NCBI GenBank assembly: GCA_963820395.1
Contig: CAWGAE010000007.1
Location: 248,001-312,000, forward strand
Direction of reading: 5' to 3'
DNA: 64,000 nucleotides
Origin: DATFVJ01 sp963820395
Lineage (GTDB): Bacteria > Actinomycetota > Actinomycetes > Streptosporangiales > Streptosporangiaceae
Position numbers and translations under genes: made by a program. The notes beneath the pieces are model-generated. The model worked only from the letters and a program-made list of their open reading frames with translations, searched no databases and had not been told where the DNA came from. Shown piece after piece: positions 1-6,805 of this stretch; within the stretch, counting starts at the first letter, position 1, and every line of letters starts with the position of its first letter.

Positions 1-2
1 TG

Positions 3-134
3 GCGGTGGAGCGGTCGGAGACTGCCCTGAAAGAAGCCAAATCTGCCGTCACCGGAGCCGGGCCCTCCACCGGCCCGATCTTCCGCTCCGCCGGCCCCGA
101 ACTGATCGCCGCCGAGCACGCCGCCTGGATCTGA
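3..134 (+). CDS. C-terminal end of an unidentified protein (cut by window edge)
   Basis: An open frame enters from the left edge and stops with TGA after the residues HAAWI. The visible 43 residues begin AVERSETALKEAK and look like a charged helical tail followed by a Pro/Gly segment. No family is recognised. The start lies outside the window. It could also be a chance open frame, since only a short piece is visible. Confidence 0.35.
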   Translation, partial: AVERSETALKEAKSAVTGAGPSTGPIFRSAGPELIAAEHAAWI

Positions 135-351
135 CCCCCGCCATCCCGCGCGCTGTCACCGTTGATCCCTGCCCGAACCGCCGGACGCAGAACCGGCCGC
201 CCGCCCGGAGCGACAGCCGGGCCACCGGCCTGCCCATCACGGATCTCCGGGACAGAACTCCGAAGCGAGCACGTCGCCGTCACGGAGCGTGGTGGCCGCT
301 CCACTGGGTTGCGCGCGCCGAGCCGCCGTTCGGTACGTTATGGCTAACCAC

Positions 352-637
352 CAACTGCGATCAGGGCTCCCGGGCGAACACATATGCCGAGCGTTGGATC
401 TTGAGCCCGCGGCGCGAGCTGACCGATCGGATGCTGATCGTTAGCCGCCAGCAGCTGGAGCATTCGCTGACGGTCCACATAGATCATTTCAATGACCATC
501 GGCCCCACCGGTCTCTGGGCCAGAACCCACTGTCCGGGCTGACCCCATCGTCACCGTCAGCCGATGATGTCGCCGCCGTGCGCCGCGATCGGCTGGGCGG
601 ACTCATCCACGAGTACGAATACCCGCAGGTCGCATAG
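352..637 (+). pseudogene. C-terminal fragment of an rve-type (DDE) transposase
   Basis: The frame reads SRANTYAERWILSPRRELTDRML and later HFNDHRPHRSLGQ, the end of the integrase-core transposase family that recurs through this window (IS3/IS481-like). It ends in HEYEYPQVA followed by TAG. The first two catalytic acidic residues and the whole N-terminus are missing. About 15 bases after the stop lies a CTCGGCACCCAC motif, which also follows other transposase fragments here and is probably the element's right end. Confidence 0.8.
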
Positions 638-660
638 CGTGGATGGGATTTCTCGGCACC

Positions 661-1057
661 CACAAGTCGTCGGCGCGGCGGAACGCCAACCGCCGCCCCC
701 CGGCGCCACAACCGGCTATGGTCAAAGCTAGCTGGCAGCACAGGAACCAAGGCCAGCGAAGACACGGCGACGATCACAATACCTGGGGATCCCCCGCCCA
801 CCGCCCGGTGGGCAGACCCCGTGAAGTCCCCCGGACGGGGGGCCCTGCCCGCGCAAGACCACAGCCCATAGCTGAGGCAGCGGGGCATCAAACCAGATCG
901 CGGCATCAACCCGCTAACGCCGTTTACGCCACGCCTACGCGATGGGCAACCACTACGGATCATCGTGACGGAAAGTATGCGTGTGGCGACGCTACGTCGT
1001 GGGAAAAATTGGCCCGCGACACAACCTCGGCCCACGGCCGTAACGGTCACAGGCCGG
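661..1057. other. Intergenic stretch, no supported gene
   Basis: Open frames exist on both strands but show no recognisable family, no good ribosome site and Arg/Pro-rich composition typical of GC-rich shadow frames. I see nothing to annotate beyond the likely upstream region of the secreted protein gene at 1082. Confidence 0.4.
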
Positions 1058-1081
1058 AAACTAGGGAAAGGTATCTCCCAA

Positions 1082-1342
1082 ATGATCAGCAAGATGCGTT
1101 TCAGGCGCGCCGCGGCGACCATCGCCGCAGCCGGCACACTCGGCCTCGCCACCGCGGCAATACTGCCCGCCGCGGCTGACGCCGCCGTCACCCACGCCGC
1201 TGCCTCACAGTCGCAGCAGTCCCACCAGGACTGGTGCGGCTACAACTCCTGGGAGTGCGGTGGCGGCTGGGGCTGGCACCACCACTGGGGTGGCGGCTGG
1301 GGCTGGCACCACCGCTGGGGCTGGCACCACAACAACTGGTAA
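1082..1342 (+). CDS. Small secreted Gly/Trp/His-rich protein
   Basis: This 86-residue protein starts MISKMRFRRAAATIAAAG and has a clear Sec signal peptide: a basic start, a hydrophobic core to about residue 27 and an AxA-type cleavage region (PAAADA) near residue 33. The mature part carries two cysteines (WCGYNSWECG) and then imperfect repeats of GGGWGWHH, ending HHNNW. I chose the ATG at 1082 because a GGGAAAGG sequence lies upstream and the signal peptide then begins at the N-terminus. The His/Trp tail suggests metal binding or cell-wall association, but that is inference. No homologous family is recognised. It stands alone, with transposase debris on both sides. Confidence 0.7.
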   Translation: MISKMRFRRAAATIAAAGTLGLATAAILPAAADAAVTHAAASQSQQSHQDWCGYNSWECGGGWGWHHHWGGGWGWHHRWGWHHNNW

Positions 1343-1405
1343 GCCGGCATAACCTGAGCGGGCTGGCAGGGCGGTCGGCCCCTGTCGGCCCGCTTCGCGC
1401 CGCCC

Positions 1406-1510
1406 TGTGGGTGCCGAAAATGCCGTCACATCACGCGACCTGCGAATACTCGTGGAGGAGGCCGCCAAGCCGATCGCGTCTCCGGACGCGGATGTTGTCG
1501 TCGGCAAACG
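1406..1510 (-). pseudogene. Right-end remnant of an rve-type transposase element
   Basis: Read on the minus strand, the last codons of the recurrent transposase are recognisable (RRQHPRPETR region in one frame, a HEYSQVA-like end in another), followed by the TTTTCGGCACCCAC end motif. It closely matches the end of the copy at 36072-36097. Only about 100 bases remain, and they run directly into the truncated gene at 1511-1893. Confidence 0.65.
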
Positions 1511-1893
1511 CGCGGCTTGCCGGTGACGGACGCACGCGGCTTAGCGGGCCTGTGCGTGGGCGGCCCACCCGTCGCCTTCGGGCTCTCGGCCGCCTCGGTG
1601 TGGTTGCGGTGAGCCTGCTGGAGGTCCAGGTCGGCGTTCATCGCCTCGAGCTCGGCCGTGAGGGCGTCGATCTGATGCTACTTGCTAGGGGCCTTCGGCG
1701 GAACGATCTCATCGAGGTCTTCGCGCAGGTAGGCGAGATCGCCGAGGCCGTTCATGACGTACACCCGGAGTGCGTTGCCCGCCGTCTTCCAGTACCCGAG
1801 GACCTCATGAGCAGCCGTGAAGTCGGTGATCCCCGACGTAACCTCCTGAAGGTCTTTCGCCAGGGCCTTGGCGCCCCTGCGCGCGCACTCCAC
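1511..1893 (-). pseudogene. Hypothetical gene broken by an in-frame stop and an IS remnant
   Basis: One minus-strand frame has coding-like composition from MECARRGAKALAKDLQEV through KAPSK, meets a TAG at 1678-1680, then continues in the same frame with HQIDALTAELEAMNADLDL. The second part has the heptad pattern of a coiled coil. The frame then runs into the IS remnant at about 1510, so the natural C-terminus is lost. A premature stop in an otherwise continuous frame suggests a pseudogene. Stop readthrough is possible but there is no supporting signal. The family is not recognised. Confidence 0.5.
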
Positions 1894-2033
1894 GGGAACA
1901 GTTGCTCCGGTAGCCGGGGTACCCCTACCACGCTATGTGAGCTGATCAAGCAGTGTCAGATGATCACGGGGTAGCGCCTGCCCGCAACCTCAAACTGTGG
2001 TCCCGCACCAGCCCTGGGCGTACCATCCGAATC

Positions 2034-2165
2034 ATGCAGGGTGGCCTGCCGTTCGTACTGATCCTCCGCGCCGGGGACGGGTGTGCCTACGCCGCGGAGC
2101 GTATCGAGGGCGCGAAGTTTGTCACCGGCCCCACCGATGACCTCGGCGACGAAGATGACACCTGA
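2034..2165 (+). CDS. Possible 43-residue hypothetical protein
   Basis: The frame starts MQGGLPFVLILRAGDGC and ends with an acidic GDEDDT tail. Composition is plausible for a small soluble protein. No strong ribosome site is visible and an antisense frame overlaps it, so this is a weak call. It lies just upstream of the coupled pair at 2222 and 2359 on the same strand. Confidence 0.3.
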   Translation: MQGGLPFVLILRAGDGCAYAAERIEGAKFVTGPTDDLGDEDDT

Positions 2166-2221
2166 CCAACGTCCGGGGCCGCAGGGGGTCCCATACGCCG
2201 CATGCGTAGATCGGGGAGGCA

Positions 2222-2359
2222 GTGGCACCGGTGCTCAGCGTGACAGAAAACGCAGCCGACGACAGTATCAGAAAAAATATCCGGCCAGCGCAGGCGGCCG
2301 AAGCGATGAACGACTGGCGGCTCAGGCGCATGCAAGCGCTATGGGCGATGGTGTCCTGA
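2222..2359 (+). CDS. Small hypothetical protein coupled to the next gene
   Basis: A GTG start follows a GGGGAGG ribosome site and gives 45 residues, with a middle reading RKNIRPAQAAEAMNDWRLRR. The stop overlaps the ATG of the following gene (TGATGG), a usual sign of translational coupling. Function unknown. It probably forms an operon with 2359-2796 and perhaps 2895-3014. Confidence 0.5.
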   Translation: MAPVLSVTENAADDSIRKNIRPAQAAEAMNDWRLRRMQALWAMVS

Positions 2360-2796
2360 TGGCCAGGCGGAAGCGGCCGCGCATTGATGTGGACGTGCTG
2401 GCTGCCGAGCTGCACCCGATGCTGACGCTGCCACCCCGTGAGGCTGTCTGGCGTACCGGTGACCGGCTCGCGGCCGAGCCGATGCTAGCTGACCACGAGG
2501 TCGTCCTGATCGCAGGACGGATCGGTGTGTCGGCCGCCGCCCTCCTCGGCGCGAAGCTTGTGGCCTCAGCGTTCCCGCCACCGAGGCGGATGGACCTGCC
2601 GATCGCTTTGTACCTCGTGGTGGCCCGCGTCCCGGACCCCCGGTGGCGGGAGAGGGTCATCGCCAGGTGCGGGGACCACACCTGCATCAACGAGGTCAAG
2701 CGTGAGGCTGACGCCTGGCACGGGCGGCACCTGCTCCTCGCCGCGGGGATTAGCAGGTGGGACGTCACAGCTTGTGCAGCACCCCACCGCCTGTAG
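2359..2796 (+). CDS. Hypothetical soluble protein, 145 aa
   Basis: The product begins MARRKRPRIDVDVLAAELHP and includes DLPIALYLVVARVPDPRWRER. Codon use matches a GC-rich coding frame, and the ATG overlaps the stop of the gene before it. There is no signal peptide or membrane segment. I do not recognise the family. Small coupled ORFs of this type are common in actinobacterial mobile elements, which would fit the surroundings. Confidence 0.5.
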   Translation: MARRKRPRIDVDVLAAELHPMLTLPPREAVWRTGDRLAAEPMLADHEVVLIAGRIGVSAAALLGAKLVASAFPPPRRMDLPIALYLVVARVPDPRWRERVIARCGDHTCINEVKREADAWHGRHLLLAAGISRWDVTACAAPHRL

Positions 2797-2894
2797 CTCC
2801 GCCGAAGACAGTTGTAGCAGGACTGGCAGGACACCGGCGAATGGCCTGACCTCACCCGTCCTCGCCGGGGCACGAAGAAGGAGGCGGGGACGTT

Positions 2895-3014
2895 ATGAGC
2901 GACTGGACCAGGAGGCGGGCCAAAGAGAAACGGCAGCCATCATCATGGCGCAAGGAGCCTAAAGCCTCCCAAGCAGACCGGTGGCAACACCGTCAACATG
3001 GTCGGTGCCCTTGA
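2895..3014 (+). CDS. Small basic protein, 39 aa
   Basis: An AAGGAGG sequence sits about 11 bases before the ATG. The product starts MSDWTRRRAKEKRQ and is very rich in Arg and Lys, so it could bind nucleic acid. The strong ribosome site is the main support. No homologue is recognised. Confidence 0.4.
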   Translation: MSDWTRRRAKEKRQPSSWRKEPKASQADRWQHRQHGRCP

Positions 3015-3210
3015 GCGCAGGCTGTGTAGCTGGACGCTCACCTTCGAGGACACGCTTTCGAGGGCACAGGACCACCAAAGGTTCAGGACAACCTGTGCCG
3101 CTCGAAAACTCAACCGAGGCCTTGACCTGGAGGTTCGCCTGCAGGCGGTCGCTGTGGCTCCTGGACTCCGCCGGGCACGTCCCAGCTGCATGGGCAGACC
3201 AGGGCGACCT

Positions 3211-4170
3211 TCATGACGCGCCCTCACTGCGCCCGGCACCGGCCGCGCCCTCGGCGGCGGCCAGCCGGGCGGGGTCGAGATCCCCGACGAACACCTTCTG
3301 CAGCATGTGCCAGTCCTGCGGATGAGCCCTGATACCCGCCTCGAAGAGGCGCGCGACCTCCTGCATCATCGCCGCCGCCTGCTGCCTGCTGTCCCCTTCG
3401 GCAGGCACCGGTATCTCCTCATGAACATGCACGCCCCAGTCATCGCCCTCGAACCACAGGATCGCGGGCATCAGCGCTGCGCCGGTCTGCGCGGCGAGCG
3501 CGGCCGGGCCGCCCATCATGCGGGCCTTCTCGCCGAAGAACTCCACCTCGATGCCGCCGCCGGTGACATCGCGGTCGCAGATCAGGCAGACAATCTTGCC
3601 GGCCCGCAGCCGCTGCGCGAGGACGCCGAACCTTTGGGTCCCGCCGCTGGCAGGCAGCACCTCCATGCCGAGCCCCTCGCGGAACACGACGAACCTGTCG
3701 TAGACGGACTCCGGCTTCACCCGCTCGATCACTGCGGTAAGGGAGCCTGCCCCGCTGGCGATGAGCCATGCGCCAGCCTGGTCCCAGTTGCCCATGTGCG
3801 GCAGGGCAAAGACCACCCCGCGGCCAGCCGCGAGGTACTCGAACGCGGTCCGGATATGCCCAGTGTCGCGCATGCCACCGACCAGCCGGTCCACCGGCAT
3901 CACCGGCAGCCGGAAAACCTCGAGCCAGTAGCGCGCGTACGAGCGCATGGCCTGCCTGGACAGCGCGCGCAGCTCGCCGCCTGACGCCTCGCCGCCGATC
4001 ACCCGGCGGAGGTTGCCCTCAAGTACCTGGACCCCCTTGCCCTGGCGGCGCCAGGCCAGGTCGGCTGCGAACCTGAAACCCCGCCGGGCCCAGGACTCGG
4101 GCAGCCGGCACACCACAGACCAGCCCAGACCATACCCGGCATCGATGAGCCTGTCCTTCACTCCGGGCAC
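3211..4170 (-). CDS. PatA-like phosphatidylinositol mannoside acyltransferase
   Basis: This 319-residue protein belongs to the LpxL/HtrB lysophospholipid acyltransferase superfamily. The catalytic HX4D motif is visible as HMGNWD near residue 125, and an ICDRDVTGGG segment further on is typical of the actinobacterial branch. Family members move a fatty acyl chain from acyl-CoA to the mannose of phosphatidylinositol mannosides at the inner face of the membrane. In many actinobacteria the gene sits in a pgsA-patA-pimA operon, but none of those partners is present, so it looks displaced or is a paralogue. Length is normal and the frame is intact. Confidence 0.85.
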   Translation of the reverse strand: MPGVKDRLIDAGYGLGWSVVCRLPESWARRGFRFAADLAWRRQGKGVQVLEGNLRRVIGGEASGGELRALSRQAMRSYARYWLEVFRLPVMPVDRLVGGMRDTGHIRTAFEYLAAGRGVVFALPHMGNWDQAGAWLIASGAGSLTAVIERVKPESVYDRFVVFREGLGMEVLPASGGTQRFGVLAQRLRAGKIVCLICDRDVTGGGIEVEFFGEKARMMGGPAALAAQTGAALMPAILWFEGDDWGVHVHEEIPVPAEGDSRQQAAAMMQEVARLFEAGIRAHPQDWHMLQKVFVGDLDPARLAAAEGAAGAGRSEGAS

Positions 4171-4229
4171 CCGTCACCTCCTGAAGCGGACCCCTGGCCG
4201 GCCCGTGCGCCTCCTCACGGCGGGATTCG

Positions 4230-4995
4230 TCATCGCTGCGGCGTCACGCCGGCCGCGTCCCGGGCATTCCTGGCGGCCGTTGACTCGCTGTGCAGCATCC
4301 ACAGGGCGACATCAACCAGCCGGAGCATGCTGGCGGTCCTGGCGCGCCGCGGCCGGAGCGCCTCGATGGCCTGCCGGAGCGACTCGTCCTGCAGGCAGTA
4401 CCGCAGCGCCCGCCACGTCTGCCCTACAGGCCCGTCCCTGGCAACGATAATCTTGCCGGTGACCGGGACGAGCCGTGGCCGCTTGCGGGCCAGGAGCTTG
4501 CTCGCCTGCTCCTGGCCCACCCCATCCCGGCACCTCATCAGCAGATCCCACAGCGGATCGATGGCTGCCAGCCTCTCGTCGCTGGCCTCCCACAGGCTCA
4601 TTACCGAGCTGATCCCCACGAGCAGGGCAGTGGCCCGTGCCGCGTCCTGTCCGAGCAGCCGCCGGACCGCTGAAGGCGACCAGCGCACGTCGAGGAGAGT
4701 CACCGCGAGCAGGGGGGTCATCAAGGGTGATCTCGTTGCGCCGGTTGGCGCCAAGAGTATCGAAGGTCTCGCCCGCGAAGCCGCGTGCGGGATCGTAGTA
4801 GGCCGTTAACAGCTCGCCGACGCCGGGAGTGGCGATGTCCCGTTCCACGCGGGTCTTGGCCGCGCGGATGGCCTCGGAAACCGGGCCTGGGTTGCCCGCG
4901 ACGCCGGGTTCGCCGCTGGGCGCGGCGATGACGCAAGTCCGCTCGGTCCGGGACGAAGCACTGAGGCCACGAACGCTGCCGGTACCGTCGTCCAT
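4230..4995 (-). pseudogene. DUF6308-like gene with one-base frameshift
   Basis: The N-terminal part (MDDGTGSVRG to RRNEITLDDP) and the C-terminal part (LLAVTLLDVRWSPSAV to GVTPQR) lie in different frames. They join smoothly if one base is removed from the run of six G at 4712-4717, giving EITLDDPLLAVTLLDV. The whole resembles the actinobacterial DUF6308 family, of unknown function. The lesion may be a real mutation or an assembly error in the homopolymer. A GGAGG site lies upstream of the ATG at 4995. Confidence 0.65.
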
Positions 4996-5447
4996 CAGGA
5001 CCTCCGATCAGATGGCCGGGATAGGCTGCGTGGTGCGCATCGGGCACTGAGCCGGTACGAGCGATGCGTGCGGTCCGTCACTGTCGTGCCCGATCAAGCG
5101 GCCGCTGTCCGCTCGCGAGTGAGGCTGGGCTCTTGCCGGGCCGGGCCGGGCCGTGATGCTCGCGGCGTGACTTCTGGGGGCGGAGTGCGCCTGGCCGCGG
5201 GCCGCGGCTAGCAGCGCTGGAGGGTTCGGCGGTGATCCGGCGCAGCTGTGTGATCCGGGTTCTTCCCGGCCCGGTAATCAGCCCGGTGCGGATGCTGCCG
5301 ATCCGGGTGCGCCACTTGCGGCGCGCGGGCGCTGCCGGGGCGGCGGTGATTGGCCGGGTTTGGCCGGCGTGAGGTCCGGAGCCGTTGAGGGATGGGTGCG
5401 GCTGTTTCGGGCATAACCTGGTTTGCTTCGCGGGCAGGGGAGCGTGC
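4996..5447. other. Intergenic region, no supported gene
   Basis: GC-rich sequence between the start of the DUF6308 gene and the first repeat cassette. The one minus-strand open frame here (5208-5414) is Pro/Arg-rich and lacks a ribosome site, so I leave it out. The first 40 bases must contain the promoter and ribosome site of the minus-strand gene. Confidence 0.4.
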
Positions 5448-5529
5448 CGCGTCGCCCAGGCCTCCGCTGCGTCAGCTGCCGGGGGGACGCAGCCGGGACA
5501 CAGCGGAGGCGTGGGCGGGCGAGCCGGCG

Positions 5530-5673
5530 CTAACCGACGCCCATCAGGGAGGGCGTGAGCCGCTGGCGGGCGCGGCGTGGCGCTGCCGCGATCATCGTCG
5601 CCGGGTCGCCGCCGGGCCGGGCCCGGGCCACCAGGCCCGCGGCCCCGGGCTCCTTGGCCGTCAAGGCGTTCAT
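5530..5673 (-). CDS. Cassette microprotein B, copy 1 (47 aa)
   Basis: The product starts MNALTAKEPGAAGLVARARP and ends RLTPSLMGVG. The same frame is kept in the other two copies (53 aa there), with an 18-base in-frame length difference near the N-terminus, which supports translation. There is no membrane segment or signal peptide. The conserved centre reads ARPGGDPATMIAA. Function unknown; it could be a small antitoxin-like or peptide-precursor protein, but nothing in the sequence proves either. It lies downstream of microprotein A and is probably cotranscribed with it. Confidence 0.5.
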   Translation of the reverse strand: MNALTAKEPGAAGLVARARPGGDPATMIAAAPRRARQRLTPSLMGVG

Positions 5674-5694
5674 CGTGTCACCGCCTCCATCGTG

Positions 5695-5832
5695 TCACCG
5701 CCTCCGCATCCGCAGCCGCCAGGCCAGGGATCTGGCCCGGCGGCTCGCATCGGGCACCGGCAGGCTCAGCCGGATACGCGGCCCTGCGAGCGCCATGAGC
5801 ACAGCGACGATGATGACGAGGCCGATGAGCAG
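5695..5832 (-). CDS. Cassette microprotein A, copy 1, one membrane segment
   Basis: A GGAGGA site lies about five bases before a CTG codon that opens the frame LLIGLVIIVAVLMALAG. The frame ends in an Arg-rich tail (RMRRR). No ATG, GTG or TTG precedes the hydrophobic stretch in this frame, so a CTG start is inferred; the alternative is an internal ATG that would cut the membrane segment. The other copies differ by one in-frame codon (46 aa), which argues for coding function. Predicted topology is one membrane helix followed by a basic cytoplasmic tail. Confidence 0.45.
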   Translation of the reverse strand: MLIGLVIIVAVLMALAGPRIRLSLPVPDASRRARSLAWRLRMRRR

Positions 5833-5896
5833 GCGCTCCTCCGGTAACCCCGGGTAGCTGGCCGCCCTCGGCGGCTGAGATCCGGTGCGTGTCTTG

Positions 5897-5951
5897 CACG
5901 CTACGCCCGCAACAGAAAACTAGCAATGGTTTTCCAGAAAATGGTAGCGTG
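5897..5951. promoter_or_regulatory. Nested palindrome between divergent cassette genes, copy 1
   Basis: CACGCTAC (5897-5904) pairs with GTAGCGTG (5944-5951), and GAAAAC (5915-5920) pairs with GTTTTC (5929-5934), both around nearly the same centre. The element ends four bases before the regulator ATG. A TAGCGT hexamer at 5945-5950 could be a -10 box for a leaderless transcript. The symmetry and position suggest an operator for the adjacent winged-helix protein, which would then repress itself and the divergent microprotein pair. Confidence 0.6.
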
Positions 5952-5954
5952 TGG

Positions 5955-6245
5955 ATGGTGGCGAACTGGACCTTCCTGACCAACCACGCCCGGGTGCTGC
6001 TGTGCATCGCACACGACCCGGGCGCGCGGCTGCGCGACATCGCCGCCAGCGCGGGCATCACCGAACGCGCCGCCCACGGCATCGTCACCGACCTGACCGC
6101 AGCCGGCTACATCGTCAAACAGAAAAACGGCCGCCGCAACCGCTACCAGATCCAGGCACACCTGCCGCTGCCAGAACCCACCCGCCGGGAACGCACCGTC
6201 GGCGACGTCCTCGCCCTGCTCGCCGGAACCGGCGCGAGGCAGTGA
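5955..6245 (+). CDS. Winged-helix (MarR-like) regulator, cassette copy 1
   Basis: The 96-residue product starts MVANWTFLTNHARVLLCIA. It has a compact winged helix: the helix-turn-helix lies around RLRDIAASAGITERAAHGIV and the wing around KQKNGRRNRYQI. Single-domain proteins of this type are widespread in streptomycetes and are annotated only as helix-turn-helix regulators. I prefer the ATG at 5955 to an in-frame ATG at 5889 because the upstream extension would cover the palindrome. The missing ribosome site and close TAGCGT box suggest leaderless translation. Two further copies are at 29302 and 33717. Confidence 0.8.
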   Translation: MVANWTFLTNHARVLLCIAHDPGARLRDIAASAGITERAAHGIVTDLTAAGYIVKQKNGRRNRYQIQAHLPLPEPTRRERTVGDVLALLAGTGARQ

Positions 6246-6479
6246 CCGAGCGCGACGGCGAGCCAGGACGCGTGTGGGTTGGCAGGCATGACTGAATGTC
6301 GGGCGGTGCCCGAGTTCTAGTCACGTCCGCGATCAGCTCTTCGATCCGGTTACGGTGGCAAGGTGTGGCCCGGCTCGTCGGACCCCCGGCCGCGTGCTCG
6401 ACTGGCCTCGGCTCGACTTGGCGGCATGGCTCCCAATCTTGCGCCAATTTGCCGAACTGGCCGACTCGTCACTTCTGGT

Positions 6480-6538
6480 GATGACACAATCACTGCGGGA
6501 CCATAACGGGGGGTCCACCATCCAAGGGGGAACTTCAC
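6480..6538 (+). promoter_or_regulatory. Probable bldC promoter and ribosome site
   Basis: TGACAC at about 6482 and TAACGG about 16 bases downstream could form a weak -35/-10 pair. A strong AAGGGGGAA ribosome site follows at about 6524-6532, seven bases before the ATG. The promoter assignment is tentative; the ribosome site is clear. Confidence 0.4.
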
Positions 6539-6757
6539 ATGCGCACACGCCCGCCCGCCACCGAACCGCTGCTCACACCAGCAGAAGTCGCGACGATGTT
6601 CCGAGTCGACCCCAAGACCGTCACCAGGTGGGCGAAAGCCGGCAAGTTGACCTCCATCCGCACACTCGGGGGTCACCGCAGGTACCGGGAAACCGAGGTC
6701 CGCGCCCTGCGCACAGGCCCGCGGCAGGAGGAGGCCGAAGCGAGACGCGTCGCCTGA
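6539..6757 (+). CDS. bldC: Developmental regulator BldC
   Basis: This 72-residue MerR-like winged-helix protein matches the streptomycete BldC core almost exactly. The run from LLTPAEVATMFRVDPKTV through SIRTLGGHRRYRE is diagnostic of the family. BldC binds head-to-tail on direct repeats and delays entry into development by regulating many promoters. It has no effector domain, and the length is normal (68-75 aa). The gene is intact and ends in a strong hairpin. An insertion element begins only four bases past that hairpin. Confidence 0.95.
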   Translation: MRTRPPATEPLLTPAEVATMFRVDPKTVTRWAKAGKLTSIRTLGGHRRYRETEVRALRTGPRQEEAEARRVA

Positions 6758-6768
6758 CCGGGGCCACT

Positions 6769-6802
6769 GCATGGAATCCCGTCAGACGACGGGATTCCAT
6801 GC
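6769..6802 (+). terminator. Terminator hairpin after bldC
   Basis: A perfect 15-bp stem (arms 6769-6783 and 6788-6802) with the 4-base loop AGAC starts 11 bases after the bldC stop. There is no T-run, which is common for actinobacterial terminators. Confidence 0.85.
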
Positions 6803-6805
6803 CCG

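Larger units (their letters stand above)
5448..6245. repeat. Regulator/microprotein cassette, copy 1
   Basis: About 800 bp present three times in the window: here, at 28792-29592 in the same orientation, and at 33427-34190 inverted. Each copy carries a winged-helix gene and, divergently, two short coupled frames, with a nested palindrome between them. This copy differs most from the other two. It has shorter microprotein genes through in-frame deletions and a duplicated ATCGTGTCACCGCCTC segment at about 5672-5705. No transposase or terminal inverted repeat was found. Confidence 0.8.

Noticed and set aside
1678..1680. Programmed stop-codon readthrough or recoding
   Set aside because: No selenocysteine or pyrrolysine element or other recoding signal is visible and the gene is already truncated, so a nonsense mutation is simpler.
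3307..3984. Plus-strand frame of 225 codons
   Set aside because: It is antisense to the PatA-like gene and carries no recognisable domain.
5889..5954. Upstream ATG extending the winged-helix regulator by 22 residues
   Set aside because: The extension would cover the nested palindrome and has no ribosome site; the conserved domain begins at MVANWTF.
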